Origin: Strigops habroptila
Taxonomy: Eukaryota > Chordata > Aves > Psittaciformes > Psittacidae
NCBI RefSeq assembly: GCF_004027225.2
Contig: NC_044288.2
Location: forward strand, 20,532,744 to 20,596,743
Direction of reading: 5' to 3'
Length of the DNA: 64,000 nt
Shown here in pieces: positions 51,379 through 64,000 of the stretch (its first letter is position 1; each line of letters opens with the position of its first letter). The translations under genes and the position numbers were made by a program. A model generated the notes under the pieces. That model searched no databases. It was not told where the DNA came from and was given only the letters and a program-made list of their open reading frames with translations.

Positions 51379-54300
51379 CTTAACTTTACAACTTGTATAT
51401 AATCCTTTGGAATCCAAATAGACGGCCCAGGCTTGCTGGCAAAATACACATGCCTGCTTAAAGGCTGTGCCAGTGAGGCTTGAATCTCACAGAGGTTGGT
51501 GCACAGGCTCACTCACTCACTGGCATGGGAAGCATCCTGCTTAGCAGCAGCGATCCGATTTTTCCAGTCCTGATACTATCAAATTCTTGTTGTGCTTCAC
51601 AGTGCAAGGGGTATGTGTTAAAGCTATTTTGAAAGCATTCTAAAGGGATGAGCACAGACTCTTTTTAGCTCAGCAATGTTTGTGCAGTATTAGGAGAAAA
51701 ACCAAGTAATGTTTTTCTTCCCTTGTTTTTAAGGAAACATGATATGTGAGGGGTGGAACAATGCTTTGTTTCAGGAAATGTTATCCGTTTCCATTGTAGG
51801 GCTCGATGGATTCTGTTTTTAAATGTGGCATTTTAAAAAGAACAAGCTCTATGATGTTATAAAGACATGGAAAACTGATTCTTCATTAGGGGTGGAGAAA
51901 GTGATTATCGCTGTGTGTTTTCTCTGATACTATCTGATAGTCCCCTTCTCTCCTGCTATATTCAGCATGTTTAGTTGTCAGGCGTTGTCAGACTGAATTG
52001 CTAAAAATAACAAATAAGGGGGAGGCTCTGCTGGGCAGCTCTGTCTGCTCTGTGCCACTCAATTTAGCTCCTTCATGAAAAGGGCAAAAGCAACCTGCAG
52101 CTTTCAGCTTGAATTGGGTTTTGGTTTTAAACTCTGACCACAATATTGTGTGCTTGTTTCCCAGGCAGTTCTTTCACATGAGCATGGGAGACTGGAAGTT
52201 CACTGCTGCAGAGATAAAGGGTTGGTTGTTTTCTTCTCTGTCTGCCTGGAGTAGAAAATACAATTGGGAAAGCTGTACCTAAGTGCTTTATTTCCAATTC
52301 AGAAAGTCTTCATATGATCCCTAAAATGCCATGTCCAATTGCCCTATCCCACACAGAAAACTTCTTTGCTCTTGTTCATGGTGGAGAAATGAACACTACT
52401 CTCAAGTACTCCTGTGCTTCATGTTCAGAGGCTTAGATGGTGTTGCAGATCTCCTTTCTGGTAAAGTTAAAAAATGACTGCATTACAGTGAGCAGACATC
52501 GAAGGTAACGACAGACTTCTTCCCTGGTGCTGTCTGGTCTCAAATGTGCTCATGTTGCGGCTTCCATTTCTCTAATCTTCTTTCTTGAGGAGCTTTGCAG
52601 GAGCCCTGAGGCATAATGGTGGTGCCCCCTTCTCGATGAGTCGACCAGGGCGTCTCTGAGGGTTGCCACAACAGTGTTTTCATACCCTGAGGGAGCAAAG
52701 TTTTAAGCAGGAGAGGTGTGGCTGGAGAGGAGTGCTGGAGCATGGGAATTGATGTTCTCTGGGCAGGTATGGATGGACCAGCTCGGTGTGGCCCTGCACC
52801 CCTGATGTGCTCTCTGGTTTTTACACTGAAACCATGCGTGGAGGCTGATTCTGAGGGTGCCTTAACCATGTGAAAACAAGTCACTTGAGATTTGTGGTGC
52901 ACTCTGCAGACCACTCAGCAACCAGCAGAAGGTAGCAATTGTTTGGCAGTTCCCAAGTTAGACCCATTTCCTCTTGGGATTTACAGTGCAGAAGCTCTCA
53001 TCTCATGGATAGGCCAGTGCCCAGGAATGTGTGGTGGGCTTTTTAAATAAACAGGGGAAAATAAGGAATGCTCCTGTTTGCTTTGGAGAGGGGAAGCCTC
53101 AAGAATAGCCCTCTGTGCTTTAGCCTGGAGCAGGTTTTACTTTGGATGAGCGTGCTGTGCTCTCATTCCACTGCTGGCATACATGCACGTACTGAGGACA
53201 TGATCTTAAACACATGTTGTCACAGAAGCTGCCCCTTGTTTCTAAGTGTGTGCATGGAGGAGGTCAGTCCGTAGCTTGGGTTCAGCCCTCTTGGCTTTAT
53301 GGCCTGATCTGCTCTAGGGAAGGCTGGTGTGCTTCTGTCACTTGCACAGGAACCAAGCCAGACCCATCCTGATGCTTGGCTGCAGTCATGATCTGCAACA
53401 TGTACAAAACTCCTCTGGCACAGATCATGTGCAGGTTTGGGGCATTGCTGGGGAGTAGATTGATTTTTGTTTTCTGATTTGCTTGTCCTGCAAGGTGGTG
53501 TGTTGTAGTTTTGCATTTGGTTTTCATGTGGTTTTTGTGTTTGGTTGGACTTTTTGTGTGGTTTTTGGTTTTCTGTTTCCTCTTCCTCCCTCCCAGTGTC
53601 TGATGTATTGGGAATTCAGAGTGGTGATCTCTCTTTCTCTTCTTGCCCCTGAAGCCCACCTTGGAGTTTCACTAACTCTTCCTGGCCATCTACAAGCCAG
53701 GAGTGCAGACGTTCTCTGCAACTGAGAGAGACAAAAATGCTTCCAGAGGGTCACTCATTCCTAGAGGTGGTTATTTCCCTCTGCTTGCTGTACAGGGAGG
53801 CTGCATCCGTGATGTGGGGACAGTGGAGTCTGCAAGTGAACTTAATAGGTAGGATTAACATTTGGGCTTACGTGGACCTTTTAGGAGGAAGCTATGTGAG
53901 CTCCACAAATCATGGAGATTGGGTAGAAGTGAGCTGCAGAGTCTCCTCAGGCCCCTTGCTCTGAGGACCAGGGGAGGTGACAGCCTTCATCTTACATGGC
54001 TTTGGTGCCTGAGGCAGCTGCAGGTGTTTGGACAGGTCCTTCTGGGCATGGACATTTGGACTTGATGATGTTCCTGGAGAATGTTTCATCTTGACTTGTC
54101 CGGGCCCGAATCTGTGCCTTCACTGCAGACTTGCTTCTGCTTTTCAGGCTGCAAAGCCTGAGGCTTAGCTTGCTTTTTGAGGACATGGGTGGTCCAGCTG
54201 CCTGCCTAAGCCTGCTGTCAGCTGGGAGCATCCAGAGACATGGCAGATCCTTGGCATGGGCAAAGCTGTCAGCACTGCTCTGCCCTCCACTGAGGTGCTT

Positions 54301-56369
54301 GTTTTGAAGAAGGGAGTAGCCAAAGCTCTTGTTTTTTTTCCCTATAGGTCTGGCTGTGTTACAGGGAGGAGAATCTGCATTCTCATTCCTGATATTTGAA
54401 ATGGAAAATCCTCTGACCAGTGAGAAAAATAGGCTTGAAAATAATGAAACAGGGAAAAGGTTGAGTGTGTAGTGGGCACAGAGCCAACACTGTCAGGACA
54501 AAATCATTATTTATGGAGAAGCCCTCTGACACTGGACTGGGGCCAGGCAAATTTAAGGTAAATACTGGAGGAATTGGGGCATAACTAATGCTGCTCTACT
54601 TCTTTCTATCCTGTAAACGGACTGCTGATGGTAACATGAATAACAGGCCTTATTCCTTGCTTCCAAGGCTGTGATGAATCACTGACTTCACTTATTTCTT
54701 TATATTTAAAGCCTCACAGTCTTACTGTCATTTGTCTAAAGTGAGGCTAGCAAAAGGATTGTGTTCTCAACAGCCTAACTTCATGTGTGTTTTATGCTGT
54801 TTCTCTTCTGTCTGAATCGCATCATCTCTCATTCCAGACAAATGCAGGCTGGTTGTGTGCAGCCAGCATCTTGGAGGTTTAAAATGGAACAAATGCTCTT
54901 CAGTAATGATGAGGAAGGAGGTGTATCTTTTAAAATCCTGGTTCCAATTCCTATGGTAGGTTAGTTAGATAAAGATCACATAAGAGTACATTCTGCTTTG
55001 CACATTGCGTAAGAAGCTTGTCCAGTGTTAAATAGTGCACAAGTCACTGGTTGCAAAACATGATGTTGTGATCTTAGAGGCACAGAAAGAAGAAATCATC
55101 ACGTTTAAGAGGCAATCCCCAGCTCTCTGAAAGGTTCTTCCACTGGTTTAGACCTGGGCTGCCTTTATAAAAACAATCGTTCACCATGACAAGGTTTCAA
55201 ACTCCCAGGTTTTTGCAAGCAACTGCTTAATTAGGAATTCCTTGTTAGTCTTCCCTGCACTGCAGACTGCAAAGTAAGCACACAAACTAGCTGAGAGGGC
55301 AAAGGCTTCGTGAAGGGAGAACTGGAATTCGATGACTCTTTATTTTTCACTGTTCCTACCTTTATTTTTAGATTGATAATTGTGGATTTTAAAAGCAGGA
55401 GGATAATTAACGTGGGTGTTGATTGCTTCCTTTTAAATCCTTTAGAAGCCAGTTATAGAGGTGCTTTCAAAATAGATGTTATCCCAGAAACTCAATTTAG
55501 GATTTATTTCTGGGGAGGGGGTGGAGGTTGTTCTGATTAAAAAGAAATTAAAAAAGAATCTAATGGAAAAAGCTTTTAAGACAAACTTTGCCAGTGCGTT
55601 CACATTCCTTTGGATTCCAGAGGAAAGTGAAGTACATCATGACAATAAATAAAAACCCACTTCTGCTGCTGTGTCTAAATGGTTTTGTCCATCCAGGAGC
55701 CTACATTTAGTCATCTGGGTTTGAAAACGTTGCTTGTTTCCTCTGATTAGCATTAAGCTGCTTTTATAATTACACAGAAATCATTTTAACACAAAGTTGG
55801 TAGATAAGTCTGTCTTTGTCATTTTAAACCAGGGTCTGATTCATTGTCAAAGCTCTCCTTTGTGCTTATAGCTGCAGAAGTATCCAAAGCAATGAGCTGA
55901 GCTGGATGCGGGTCCCTCTCCAAATTCCTCCTTGCATGAGTAATAGTTAGTCACAGAACCAGTGCCGCTGTCCTCGCCTTAGTCACCAAGCCCATGCACT
56001 TGGTCCTTGCTGTCCTTTAGGCCGAGTAGCTCTGGGGAGGGGGATTATCTGTGCCCGATAAACCTCTGTCCTGCCCCATCTGCTCCATCTAGCCTGGGGA
56101 GAACAGGAAACAATTATTTGGAAAGCGTGCTCCTGCGTGCAGGAGACCTGACCCAGCCCTGAGTCAGCTTTACACAGCCACACCTTGCTCCAGGTGTGTG
56201 CAGGCTGTCAGGGCTTCCTGCTGGCCCCGCCGCCGGGGTCACCCTGCTCCTTGAGCTGGAAATGTGTTCCTAGCGGGGACACGGCTGCATCCTGCCTGCG
56301 AGGCAGCCAAGGGAGCCTGAGCTAGAGGGATGCTGCTTAGCTGGGAGTTCACATCACATTCTACATGAA

Positions 56370-56668
56370 ATCTGGAGAGGGACTTTGGACAAGGGCCTGT
56401 AGGGACAGGACAAGGGAAATGGCTTTAACCTGCCAGAGGGGAGATTGAGATGAGTGCTGAGGCAGAAGTTCTTCCCTGTGAGGGTGCTGAGGCGCTGGCA
56501 CAGGGTGCCCAGAGAAGCTGTGGCTGCCCCATCCTTGGCAGTGTTCAAGGCCAGGTTGGACACAGGGGCTTGGAGTAACCTGCCCTAGTGGAAGGTGTCC
56601 CTGCTCGTGGCAGGGAGTTAGACTAGATGAGCTTTAAGGTCCCTTCAAACCCAAACCATTCTGTGATC
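56370..56668 (+). mobile_element. CR1 LINE 3' fragment
   Basis: Plus-oriented: ctggagagggactttgg, ggctttaacctgccagag, gtgctgaggcgctggcac, gaggtgtccctgc-like block, ending caaacccaaaccattctgtg. Confidence -1.
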
Positions 56669-57036
56669 ATCTTTTTGTTGCTGATTTGTTGAGCCTTTGA
56701 AGTTTATGGAAGTAATTTTTCTTTTTAAATGGCCTTGTTTGGCCGGGACTGAGAGACGTAAGGTGTGGTGTGATTGTGCAAAAGTCATGTTTCTGGGAGG
56801 TATTTTGATGAGCAGTTCTGGCTCTGCAGGACCATGCAACCCAAAACACCAAATTAGGGAACTTAACACATTTTGCAAGAGGCAGTTTGGTGAGGGACAC
56901 TTCCACCAAACCAAAACGTGGGGATTTTCACAATCTGGGTGAGTTTCCCCTGCCCAGATGTGTTTGACCTGACTGCTGATGTAAGTCTGGTTAGGATGCA
57001 GTATCTGTTGTGAAGCAATGTACCACTGAAAACTGC

Positions 57037-57488
57037 CCAGTTCCGGGCCCCTGACTACCAGTGAGATATTGGAGTGCTGGAGCAGGATCAGAGAAGGGCA
57101 ACAGAGCTGGTGAAGGGTCTGGAGCAGAAGTGTTGATGAGGAATGGCTGAGGGACCCGTGGGGGTGTATTCTGTAGAAGGCTCAGGGAGGACCTTATCGC
57201 TCTCTACAACTGCCTGACAGGAGGATGGAGCCAGGAGGTGGCTGGTCTCTGCTCCCAAAGAACAAAGGTTAGGCTGGATATTAGGAACAATTCCTTCCCC
57301 AAAGCGCGCTCAGGCATTGCAACAGGCTGCCCAGGGCAGTGATGGAATCACTGTTCCTGGAAGTGTTCAAAAACCGTGTAGATGAGGCCCTTAGTGACAT
57401 GGGTTAGTGGTGGCCTTGGCAGTGCTGGAATAAAGGTTGGGCTTGATGATCTTAAAAGTCTTTTCCAACCTAGTATGATTCTAAATGG
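57037..57488 (+). mobile_element. CR1 LINE 3' fragment, second subfamily
   Basis: Plus-oriented CR1 with a different tail: cccttagtgacatgggttag, ggtggccttggcagtgctgg, cttttccaacct. Shares these variants with 63625-63932 and not with the 56370-type copies. Confidence -1.
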
Positions 57489-59261
57489 GTGATTTTGCCA
57501 TGAAGAGTGCCCCTAAAGAATCCTCTGGCTTGATAATACATTTCTGCTGCCACCTACTGAAAGGTTCCCAGTTGCTTGCTTTTGTAGCCGTTAACATCAG
57601 GCTAGGGAGCAGTTCACTGGAATAATCCATCATTGCCCAGTTGCAGAGAGCAACTGTCTCAACCTTTAGTGTAAATGCAGTTCTGGGTCTGAGACAACAC
57701 GTACGTGCAAGGGACAGAAGGGCTGCTCCACAGGCACGTTTTCCTGACCCTTACTTTGCCCCTTCTTTTCTAGGTGACCTCCCTTGGTACCACGTGTGGA
57801 AAGCAGCATCTGCTTTTCCAAATTAGCTTTCTCAAGAGCATGCTCCTCAGGGTTTCAAGGCACTACGAGAATGATGGGGGAAGCCCTGTTGGTTGTGCTG
57901 TAGGTAGGATTGGTATGTGATGAAGGTGGATTTGCACTAACAGTTCTTCAGGCAGGTGCTTCTGAAGTGTTGAGTTGGCAAGTGCACTCGTATGCGTGAT
58001 ATCTCCTCCACTCAAATCCAGATGGTTTTGAAATGACTGAGGGTCCCCGTTACCTCATGGAAATAGTGGCTAAGGGAAAACCCAGGGATCTGAATCATCT
58101 CTGCTCTCTCCTCTTAGTAAATGGCGTCATTGTGCTGCTGTCAGCAGCTGTCATCAGAAACCAGCTGGGCTCCCTTCCTATTGCACTTCACTCACTCTTG
58201 AGTAAACTGTGGGCAACTTCCTGAGAGCAATAACTCTGCTTGGAAAGTCCTGAAGTGTATCTAAATATTTGGTGGTTGCTGTAGTGTAGTAATTTCTAAT
58301 GTGTACTTGTGCCACAGCGTTGTGCTGGGTGAGGACCAGTGCTGGGTGGACCCATCAGGGCGTAGGGCTGCCTGCAGACCCACCCCATCACTGGTGCCCG
58401 CTATCTCAGTTCCTTCTGAAGCAGAAGCAGCCAGGTGCTGTTCAGCAGGTCCATCTCCTTCCCGTTGATGGGTTCCAAGTGAAATCCCATTAAATAGGGC
58501 ACATCATCTTCCATGAGCTCTGGCTGACCGAAATGTTTGCCTTGCCCACAGCGTATGTGTGCTGACTCCCGGGTGTGCTGTGCTCTGAGGCAAGAGGAGT
58601 TTGGGCAATTCCAGCCACCTGAACAGTGGTGGTGGCCTTCAGAGTAAGGGCAGCTCACACTGCTGTTGCTGCCTGGCCCCAGCGTGCAGGCAGAACAGCT
58701 TGCTTTCCTCCTGGGAAGATCCTTCCCTGGACAAGCGTGTTCTCCCTCCTCTGTCTCAGACCCTGCTGATCACTTTCCCAAAGAGTGTGCACACAGAGTC
58801 CTCGAGGAATGCCAACAATGACCTGGATTAACTTTGAGAGCTACAGAAACCCTTGGCTAGGAGGTTTATTGAGACAGTGTCACAAGATGGGTTGTCTCAG
58901 GGCTCCTGTTTGAGGCACTGCATCATGTGTGAAGACTCTGCAGCATTCCTCGACGGAAGCCTTCTAAGTGCGAGAGTGGGATGCCAGCATCTGGCGGCTG
59001 GTAGCCAAGTGTGCTGCAAGCTGTGGGGAGGGAAGGAGGGAGGTGTTCTATGGGGAGAAACCTGCCAAGTTGGACGGAAAACAAGTCGGTAGAAAAACAG
59101 TTTAAAAAAGGCTGAAGTGAGAAGGCATGTCCCAAAACCAGATCCTTAAATTTCCATGGAAACATTTTTGTTTGGGTTTAAGCACATTAGGGTTTGCAGG
59201 TCGGGGGCTTGAAGCTCTTTTCTCTTGCTGAGGAGAGAGAGGAGTGAAATTCAAAGAGTAA

Positions 59262-59320
59262 ACTGAGTAGATGTTGAAGGTCCCTTCCAACCCAAATGAT
59301 TCTATGAATCTATGAATGAG
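59262..59320 (+). mobile_element. CR1 LINE terminal stub
   Basis: Only the last 50 or so bases of a CR1: gaaggtcccttccaaccc followed by the terminal repeat attctatgaatctatgaatg. Confidence -1.
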
Positions 59321-61534
59321 AAACTGTTACTTTGAAACAGGAAGTTCACCGGTGAGCATGAGGCACAACGCAGCGTGAATGAGCCGTGGCTGTTGCGTAT
59401 AGTTTCCTGCTGAGAGCAGAAGTGCTGTGGTGGCTCTTGGAGCTGAGGGTGCATGCTATGAGACACCGAGCTCAACGGCCAGCTCAGGACAGGGCTCTGC
59501 AGACACGCGGGGCTGGCTGGAGGCAGAGCTGTCTGAATCATAGTGCTGGGGCAAGTGTGTTGCTTTGATCATCGAAAGCCTGTCCGAGAGGAGCTGATGA
59601 ATAGTTTTTTCTTGCTGTGGAATCTGTAGATGTTGGCTCTTTAATCGGCCAGGAATGTAAGGTCCGGGTGCGTCAGCACCGTCTCCAGCGAAGCACGAGC
59701 AGCGTGATGCAATGAACCGAGGTGGGAGGCTCAAGCAGGAGGTGACTTCCCACTGTGTCAAAAGGCCACAGGCCACCTCCATGAACCACAACTCCTTTTC
59801 TTCTTCAGGGTGTGAATTGTAATTGTATTTGCGTTAAATCATGTATTTCCGCAGCTGCTGCCAAAAGCAAATAGCGCGGAGCCAGTCAGGGAGCAAGTGT
59901 GGCCTTTGACAGGGAGGGAAGTGGTGCGGGGTGATGGCAGGGTGAGTGCTTATGGCATTGCTTTTGCTGTAACCACCAGTGCCAGGGCACCACTCCAGCG
60001 CCTCGGTGGGAAGGGGTGGCTGGTGGGTGCTGCCCTGTGCACGCTCTGGCTGGGGCCGGGTGATCTGGTGCTTCCAAGAGCTTTGAACAGAGGTGAAGCA
60101 AAGAGGCAACTGGGGCTGGCAGCAGCCCCCTGGAGCCATTGCCTGGTGCTGCCTGAGAGTGGAGCATTGCAGCCACCATCCCTGCTGAGTTGTGGGGTCT
60201 TGCAGGAGGCAGGGCCATGGGGCTGGTGGTGCCCTCCATGCCTGGGAAGCCACCCTTCCTCCTGGGAAGGGTTCCCAGGAGATGGATGTGTGTTGCCTTG
60301 TTGGATGGGCCTGCCTGAGAAGCTGGTTCTGTTTTTTGGCTGCATCTCTGATCATGTGGGAGATGGTGCTTTTACTCTATGGAGCTGTGCTAAAACCCTA
60401 CACAGGCTAGACCCTTGCACCACACGCCTGGTTTAGGCAGGCTGCTGGAAAACTTGGAAGTGGGGAAGGCTCCTGAGAGCTGGGAGGGAACAGTAATGGC
60501 CAGGCTTGGTGGTGCCATTTGCGTTCAGGTGCAGCCCAGCTTCGGAGCCCCTAGTAGATGCTGGGAGGTCCAGCTGGTGGGGTTGGCTCTGTTGCCCAAT
60601 GAAGAGTTCTTGGCCATCTCTTCTCACCCTCCATCTTGGTGCCGGGCAGCCATTAGCATGGCAAACCTACTTCCAGAAAGCAGACTGAGGTGAGAACATT
60701 TCCTTTTGGGCTACTTTTCAGACAGATCATCAGGGCTGTGGTTTGTCTTGCTCCCAAGCACTGCAGCCCTTCCTGGCCAGCCAAGGTGCCTGCTGTTGGC
60801 AGCAGGATTAGTTTAAAGGAATTGCAAAACTACAGGCTGAGAGGCGTTGACTGCACTGGCTTTTTGGGGGCATCTTCTGCAGTTTTGCACCCTACCAGCT
60901 GCTCTGCATGTGGCCCAGGCCTCACTAGCCTGTTGCATGGCTGCGTATTGGTCTTGTGGCGCAGTGGGGAGCACCATCCTTCCTGTGTGGAGACAGAGCA
61001 GGGCAGGAGGGCTGTCACCACAAACCAGGGGTTGGATGAGAACCAGACTGTGGCCTGTGGTAGGAGCAAGTGAGGGTGAAAGAGCTTGTCCTGTGGTGAA
61101 GCAGGGCAGCTGTCTTGATTTCAGAGTACGTGTGGAGCGTGCTGCTCACCTGGGAATGTGAAGCTGCAAATCCTGCTGCCTTCTCACATGCCTTCAGCCA
61201 CCTTCATTGCAGCCTCTGGCTCCCCTTCCTCGCCTCTGCTGTGGAGAGGCTGCTGGCACACTGATAGGAGCTGCAACCTCAGGTCATTCCTCCGTGCATG
61301 GGAGTTATTGTCATGGAAACAAAGCAGTGCCCCCTAAACCTCCAAAAGCTGTGGTAAAGCGGGTACATCCACTGCCCTGACTGAGTGGTGGTCACAAGCT
61401 GTGCCTCTTAGATAAGGCAGAGGCACACTCAAGAATAAATCTCTAGCAAGTAGATGTGGCAATTGCCAATCAGGAGGAGGAACTGCTCTTGCAAGTCTTT
61501 GTCCTCCAAGGGCTGTAGTACCTCTGCCTTGGAG

Positions 61535-61925
61535 ACAGGCTGAGAGCTGGGCTGGAGCAGCCTGGAGAAGAGAAGGCTCCTGAAGGGGAGACCTTAGAGC
61601 AGCTCCAGTGCCTAAAGGGGCTACAAGAAACCTGGAGAGGGGCTTTGGACAAGGGCCTGTAGGGACAGGACAAGGGGAATGGCTTTAAGCTGCCAGAGGG
61701 GAGATTGAGATGAGCTCTGAGGGAGAAGTTCTTCCCTATGAGGGTGCTGAGGCACTGGCACAGACTTTTCCCAGAGAAGCTGTGGCTGCCCCATCCCTGG
61801 CAGTGTTCAAGGCCAGGTTGGACACAGGGGCTTGGAGTAACCTGCTCTAGTGGAAGGTGTCCCTGCCTAAGGCAGGGCTTGGAACTGGATGAGCTTTAAG
61901 GTCCTTTCTAACCCAGACCAGTCTG
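61535..61925 (+). mobile_element. CR1 LINE 3' fragment
   Basis: Plus-oriented: gctgagagctgggctgg, agaagagaaggctcctg, ggctttaagctgccagagg, then tctaacccagaccag. Same subfamily as 19563, 39356 and 56370. The terminal octamer repeat is lost. Confidence -1.
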
Positions 61926-63624
61926 GCCCTGCACTGCAGCCAGAGTCACAACTGGCAGACCCGCCGCCTCCTGCTCTCCTGTCTGTGTTTCCTCCTTCCT
62001 GCCTTGCCAAAGTCTTGAGAGCTAAAACCTTGCAGCCATGGGCTGGCCAGAAAATGGGGTCAGAGGATGTAGGATTAACCAGGGCTGTAAGTCAAGAGTA
62101 AAGGAAAGCATGTGAGCTCAGGGCAGCTTGGGGGTGGGGATGAGGAGGCCTTGGTGGTGTTCCTCCCAGGGAACAGATCCCACCAGCCTGGCAGGTCTGG
62201 CTGGACCAGAACAGCCTCCAGCGGTGCGGAGGCAGCGTGTGTCAGCCGCTTGCTCACAGCGCTGCTCCCTGGGAAGGTGCAGCAGGGAGACACAGAACTT
62301 CCTGTCTAGACCCCAGTAATCACCGTGAGGAGGAGTTTGCACGCAAGCTCCTGCTCTTTCTCCTGGGATTACCACAGCAGAAACCCGGCCCCAGCTCCTC
62401 GGCCAGGAACACCTTGCTTCTGCCACGTGTCTCGGAAAATGCTGCGGCTGTCTTGCGGTTCCTCGCTCCTGCGTGATTCCGGCTGCTCGGTAGGAGCCAG
62501 CAGCTGTGCTGGCTCTGCACCGCTGGCTCTCGGTGTGCAGGATTGCTCAGGAAGCCTGCATCCCCCCGCCTGCGGGTGCAGGGTTTCAAGGGATGCTCCT
62601 TGAGCCGAGGGATGAGTCTCCCTGGAGGCTACTTTTGGGAGGGAGGAGTTAAAAGCGTTGGGACTAACCCAGATCTTTTTGCCCCAGAAATTACATGACC
62701 AAGGAGAGTGATTGAGGGAAATACAGATTCCCTGAATCCTCACCTGCCTGCGGCTGCAGGTGATGATTAAGTAAAGAAACAGCATTAAACCACACCCCTT
62801 TGCTATGAGCTGTGGAGCTCCAGCATCCGGGGAGGGCAGAGCACAATACTGTGCAGGAGTGGGCAGTGTGGATCCCCGTTCACAGCCATGAATGCTCCTG
62901 CACTGCACCAGGCCATGTTAGTGCTGGGAATGTGGGGCTCAAATGGTCACCAGCATGGCCTCCAGATTCTGGAACTGTCTCTTGCTGCCTGGTGGGCACA
63001 AGGGGGAGTGGGGAAGACAGAAAGGCAGAACTGTTTCATAGCCTAGTTCATTTGCATTAAAAAATAGTGGTTTAGTAATAAATGAATGCCTGGAAGTCAC
63101 CTCTGCTGCTGCCACTCTCCAGTCAGTGCAGTGAGTGGGAGCTCAGACCCACTTGGCTTTTCTGGGACCTGTCTCCCTCACAGCCCTTTGATTCAGTTCC
63201 CTGGCTGTGAACCCCTTGCTCTCTGTCTGGGCAGTGGCAGCAGCCCTTGTGTGTCAGCGGGTCATGGGCAGCAGGAACCCACGCTGCCTCCTCACCCTGC
63301 AGCTCCTGAAAAGCAGCTCTTGTGCCTGGGGACCGTGTGAGAGGGACAAGGAGCCCTTTGCCGTACCCACGGCCCTCATTGTCACTAACAGCTTTCACTG
63401 TTTGAATAAAAGCCCTTCGGAATTCAGAAACGGGGCTGGAAGGGATGTCCTCATGGCACGGGCATTTCAGCTGAGTGCACAGATGTGTCACTGCGCTCTG
63501 CTGTGAGGCGGAGTGATGGCAGCAGGACTGTGCTAATGAACTTCCCTTCAGAGCTAAGGGGGCTCATAGAAGTCGGGGGGGAGGCTGTCAGGGAGCATCA
63601 AAGGAGCATGGAGAAAACATGGAG

Positions 63625-63932
63625 AGAGGAGGTGGCTGGTCTCTTATCCCACGTAACAAGTGATAGGACAAGAGGTAATGGCCTTAAGCTGCACCAGGGG
63701 AGGTTTAGATTGGATATTAGGAACAATTTCTTCGCCAAAGGGTGCTCAGGCATTGGAACAGGCTGCCCAGGACAGTGGTGGAGTCACTGTCCCTGGAAGT
63801 GTTCACAAACCGTGTAGATGAGGCCCTTAGTGACATGGTTTAGTGGTGGCCTTGGCAGTGCTGGGGAACTGTTGGACTTGATGGTCTTGAAGGTCTTTTC
63901 CAACCTGGTTGATTCTGTGATGCTGTGATCAC
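63625..63932 (+). mobile_element. CR1 LINE 3' fragment, second subfamily
   Basis: Plus-oriented, collinear with 57236-57488: gaggtggctggtctct, ggctgcccagg, gtagatgaggcccttagtg, ending gattctgtgatgctgtgatc. Confidence -1.
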
Positions 63933-64000
63933 CTTCACAGTTCTGCGTGTCGCCAGCACAGTGGCTGTGTCCTCTGGCTCACAAGCCCCCTTAGCCAGCC

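Larger units (their letters stand above)
47939..64000 (+). other. PFDN1: PFDN1 intron 3 (part)
   Basis: At least 16 kb of intron to the right edge. I looked for the final PFDN1 exon (in mammals QKKSYLERSVKEAED) and did not find it. The stretch carries plus-oriented CR1 fragments at 50506, 56370, 57037, 59262, 61535 and 63625, and a TG/TA microsatellite at 51336-51378. No other gene is recognised. Confidence -1.

Noticed and set aside
53297-53754. Lys/Asn-rich minus-strand frames
   Set aside because: They arise from T- and GT-rich intronic sequence (about 53460-53590) on the plus strand; low complexity only.
1-64000. CRISPR arrays, bacterial operons, tRNA or rRNA genes
   Set aside because: No regularly spaced identical repeats, no tRNA-like cloverleaf blocks and no rRNA text were seen; the window is plainly animal nuclear DNA.

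Overview
The window is a bird-like vertebrate genomic segment. It holds multi-exon protein genes with GT-AG introns, three CpG-rich promoter regions, short introns in a GC-rich left half, and many truncated CR1 LINE copies, the dominant interspersed repeat of birds and other sauropsids. I cannot name the species from the sequence alone.

Four genes can be read exon by exon. On the minus strand, the first coding exon of ANKHD1 (7612-7887) is followed by its first intron, which runs off the left edge (1-7611). Also on the minus strand lies a complete 21-exon SLC4A9 (AE4) gene (21344 down to 8883, 981 codons plus stop). On the plus strand lie a complete HBEGF gene (coding 24309-29427, 206 codons, with a noncoding last exon to about 30990) and the first three coding exons of PFDN1 (33018-47938, codons 1-95 of an expected 122). 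The last PFDN1 exon is not in the window. From what I know of human 5q31, order and relative orientation match the human PFDN1-HBEGF-SLC4A9-ANKHD1 block, so this is conserved synteny.

Layout: 1-7.6 kb ANKHD1 intron 1; 7.2-8.9 kb CpG island and ANKHD1 promoter, only 995 bp from the SLC4A9 stop; 8.9-21.4 kb SLC4A9 with CR1 pieces in introns 1 and 17; 21.4-24.3 kb divergent SLC4A9/HBEGF intergenic region; 24-25.3 kb HBEGF CpG island; 24.3-31 kb HBEGF; 31-33 kb intergenic, ending in the PFDN1 CpG island; 33-64 kb PFDN1 with two large AT-richer introns carrying at least a dozen CR1 fragments in both orientations.

The genes do not form a pathway: an ankyrin/KH scaffold, a bicarbonate-family transporter, a growth-factor precursor and a chaperone subunit. 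The most unusual non-coding structures are a near-perfect 41-bp-arm inverted repeat inside SLC4A9 intron 7, just upstream of a frame-neutral cassette exon; a reiterated CCAAT-centred module with fixed internal spacing in the ANKHD1 promoter; and the complete absence of an AAA trinucleotide (hence of any canonical poly(A) signal) on the sense strand between the SLC4A9 stop and the ANKHD1 start. I found no evidence for an entirely new gene system; no CRISPR, phage or bacterial feature is present.
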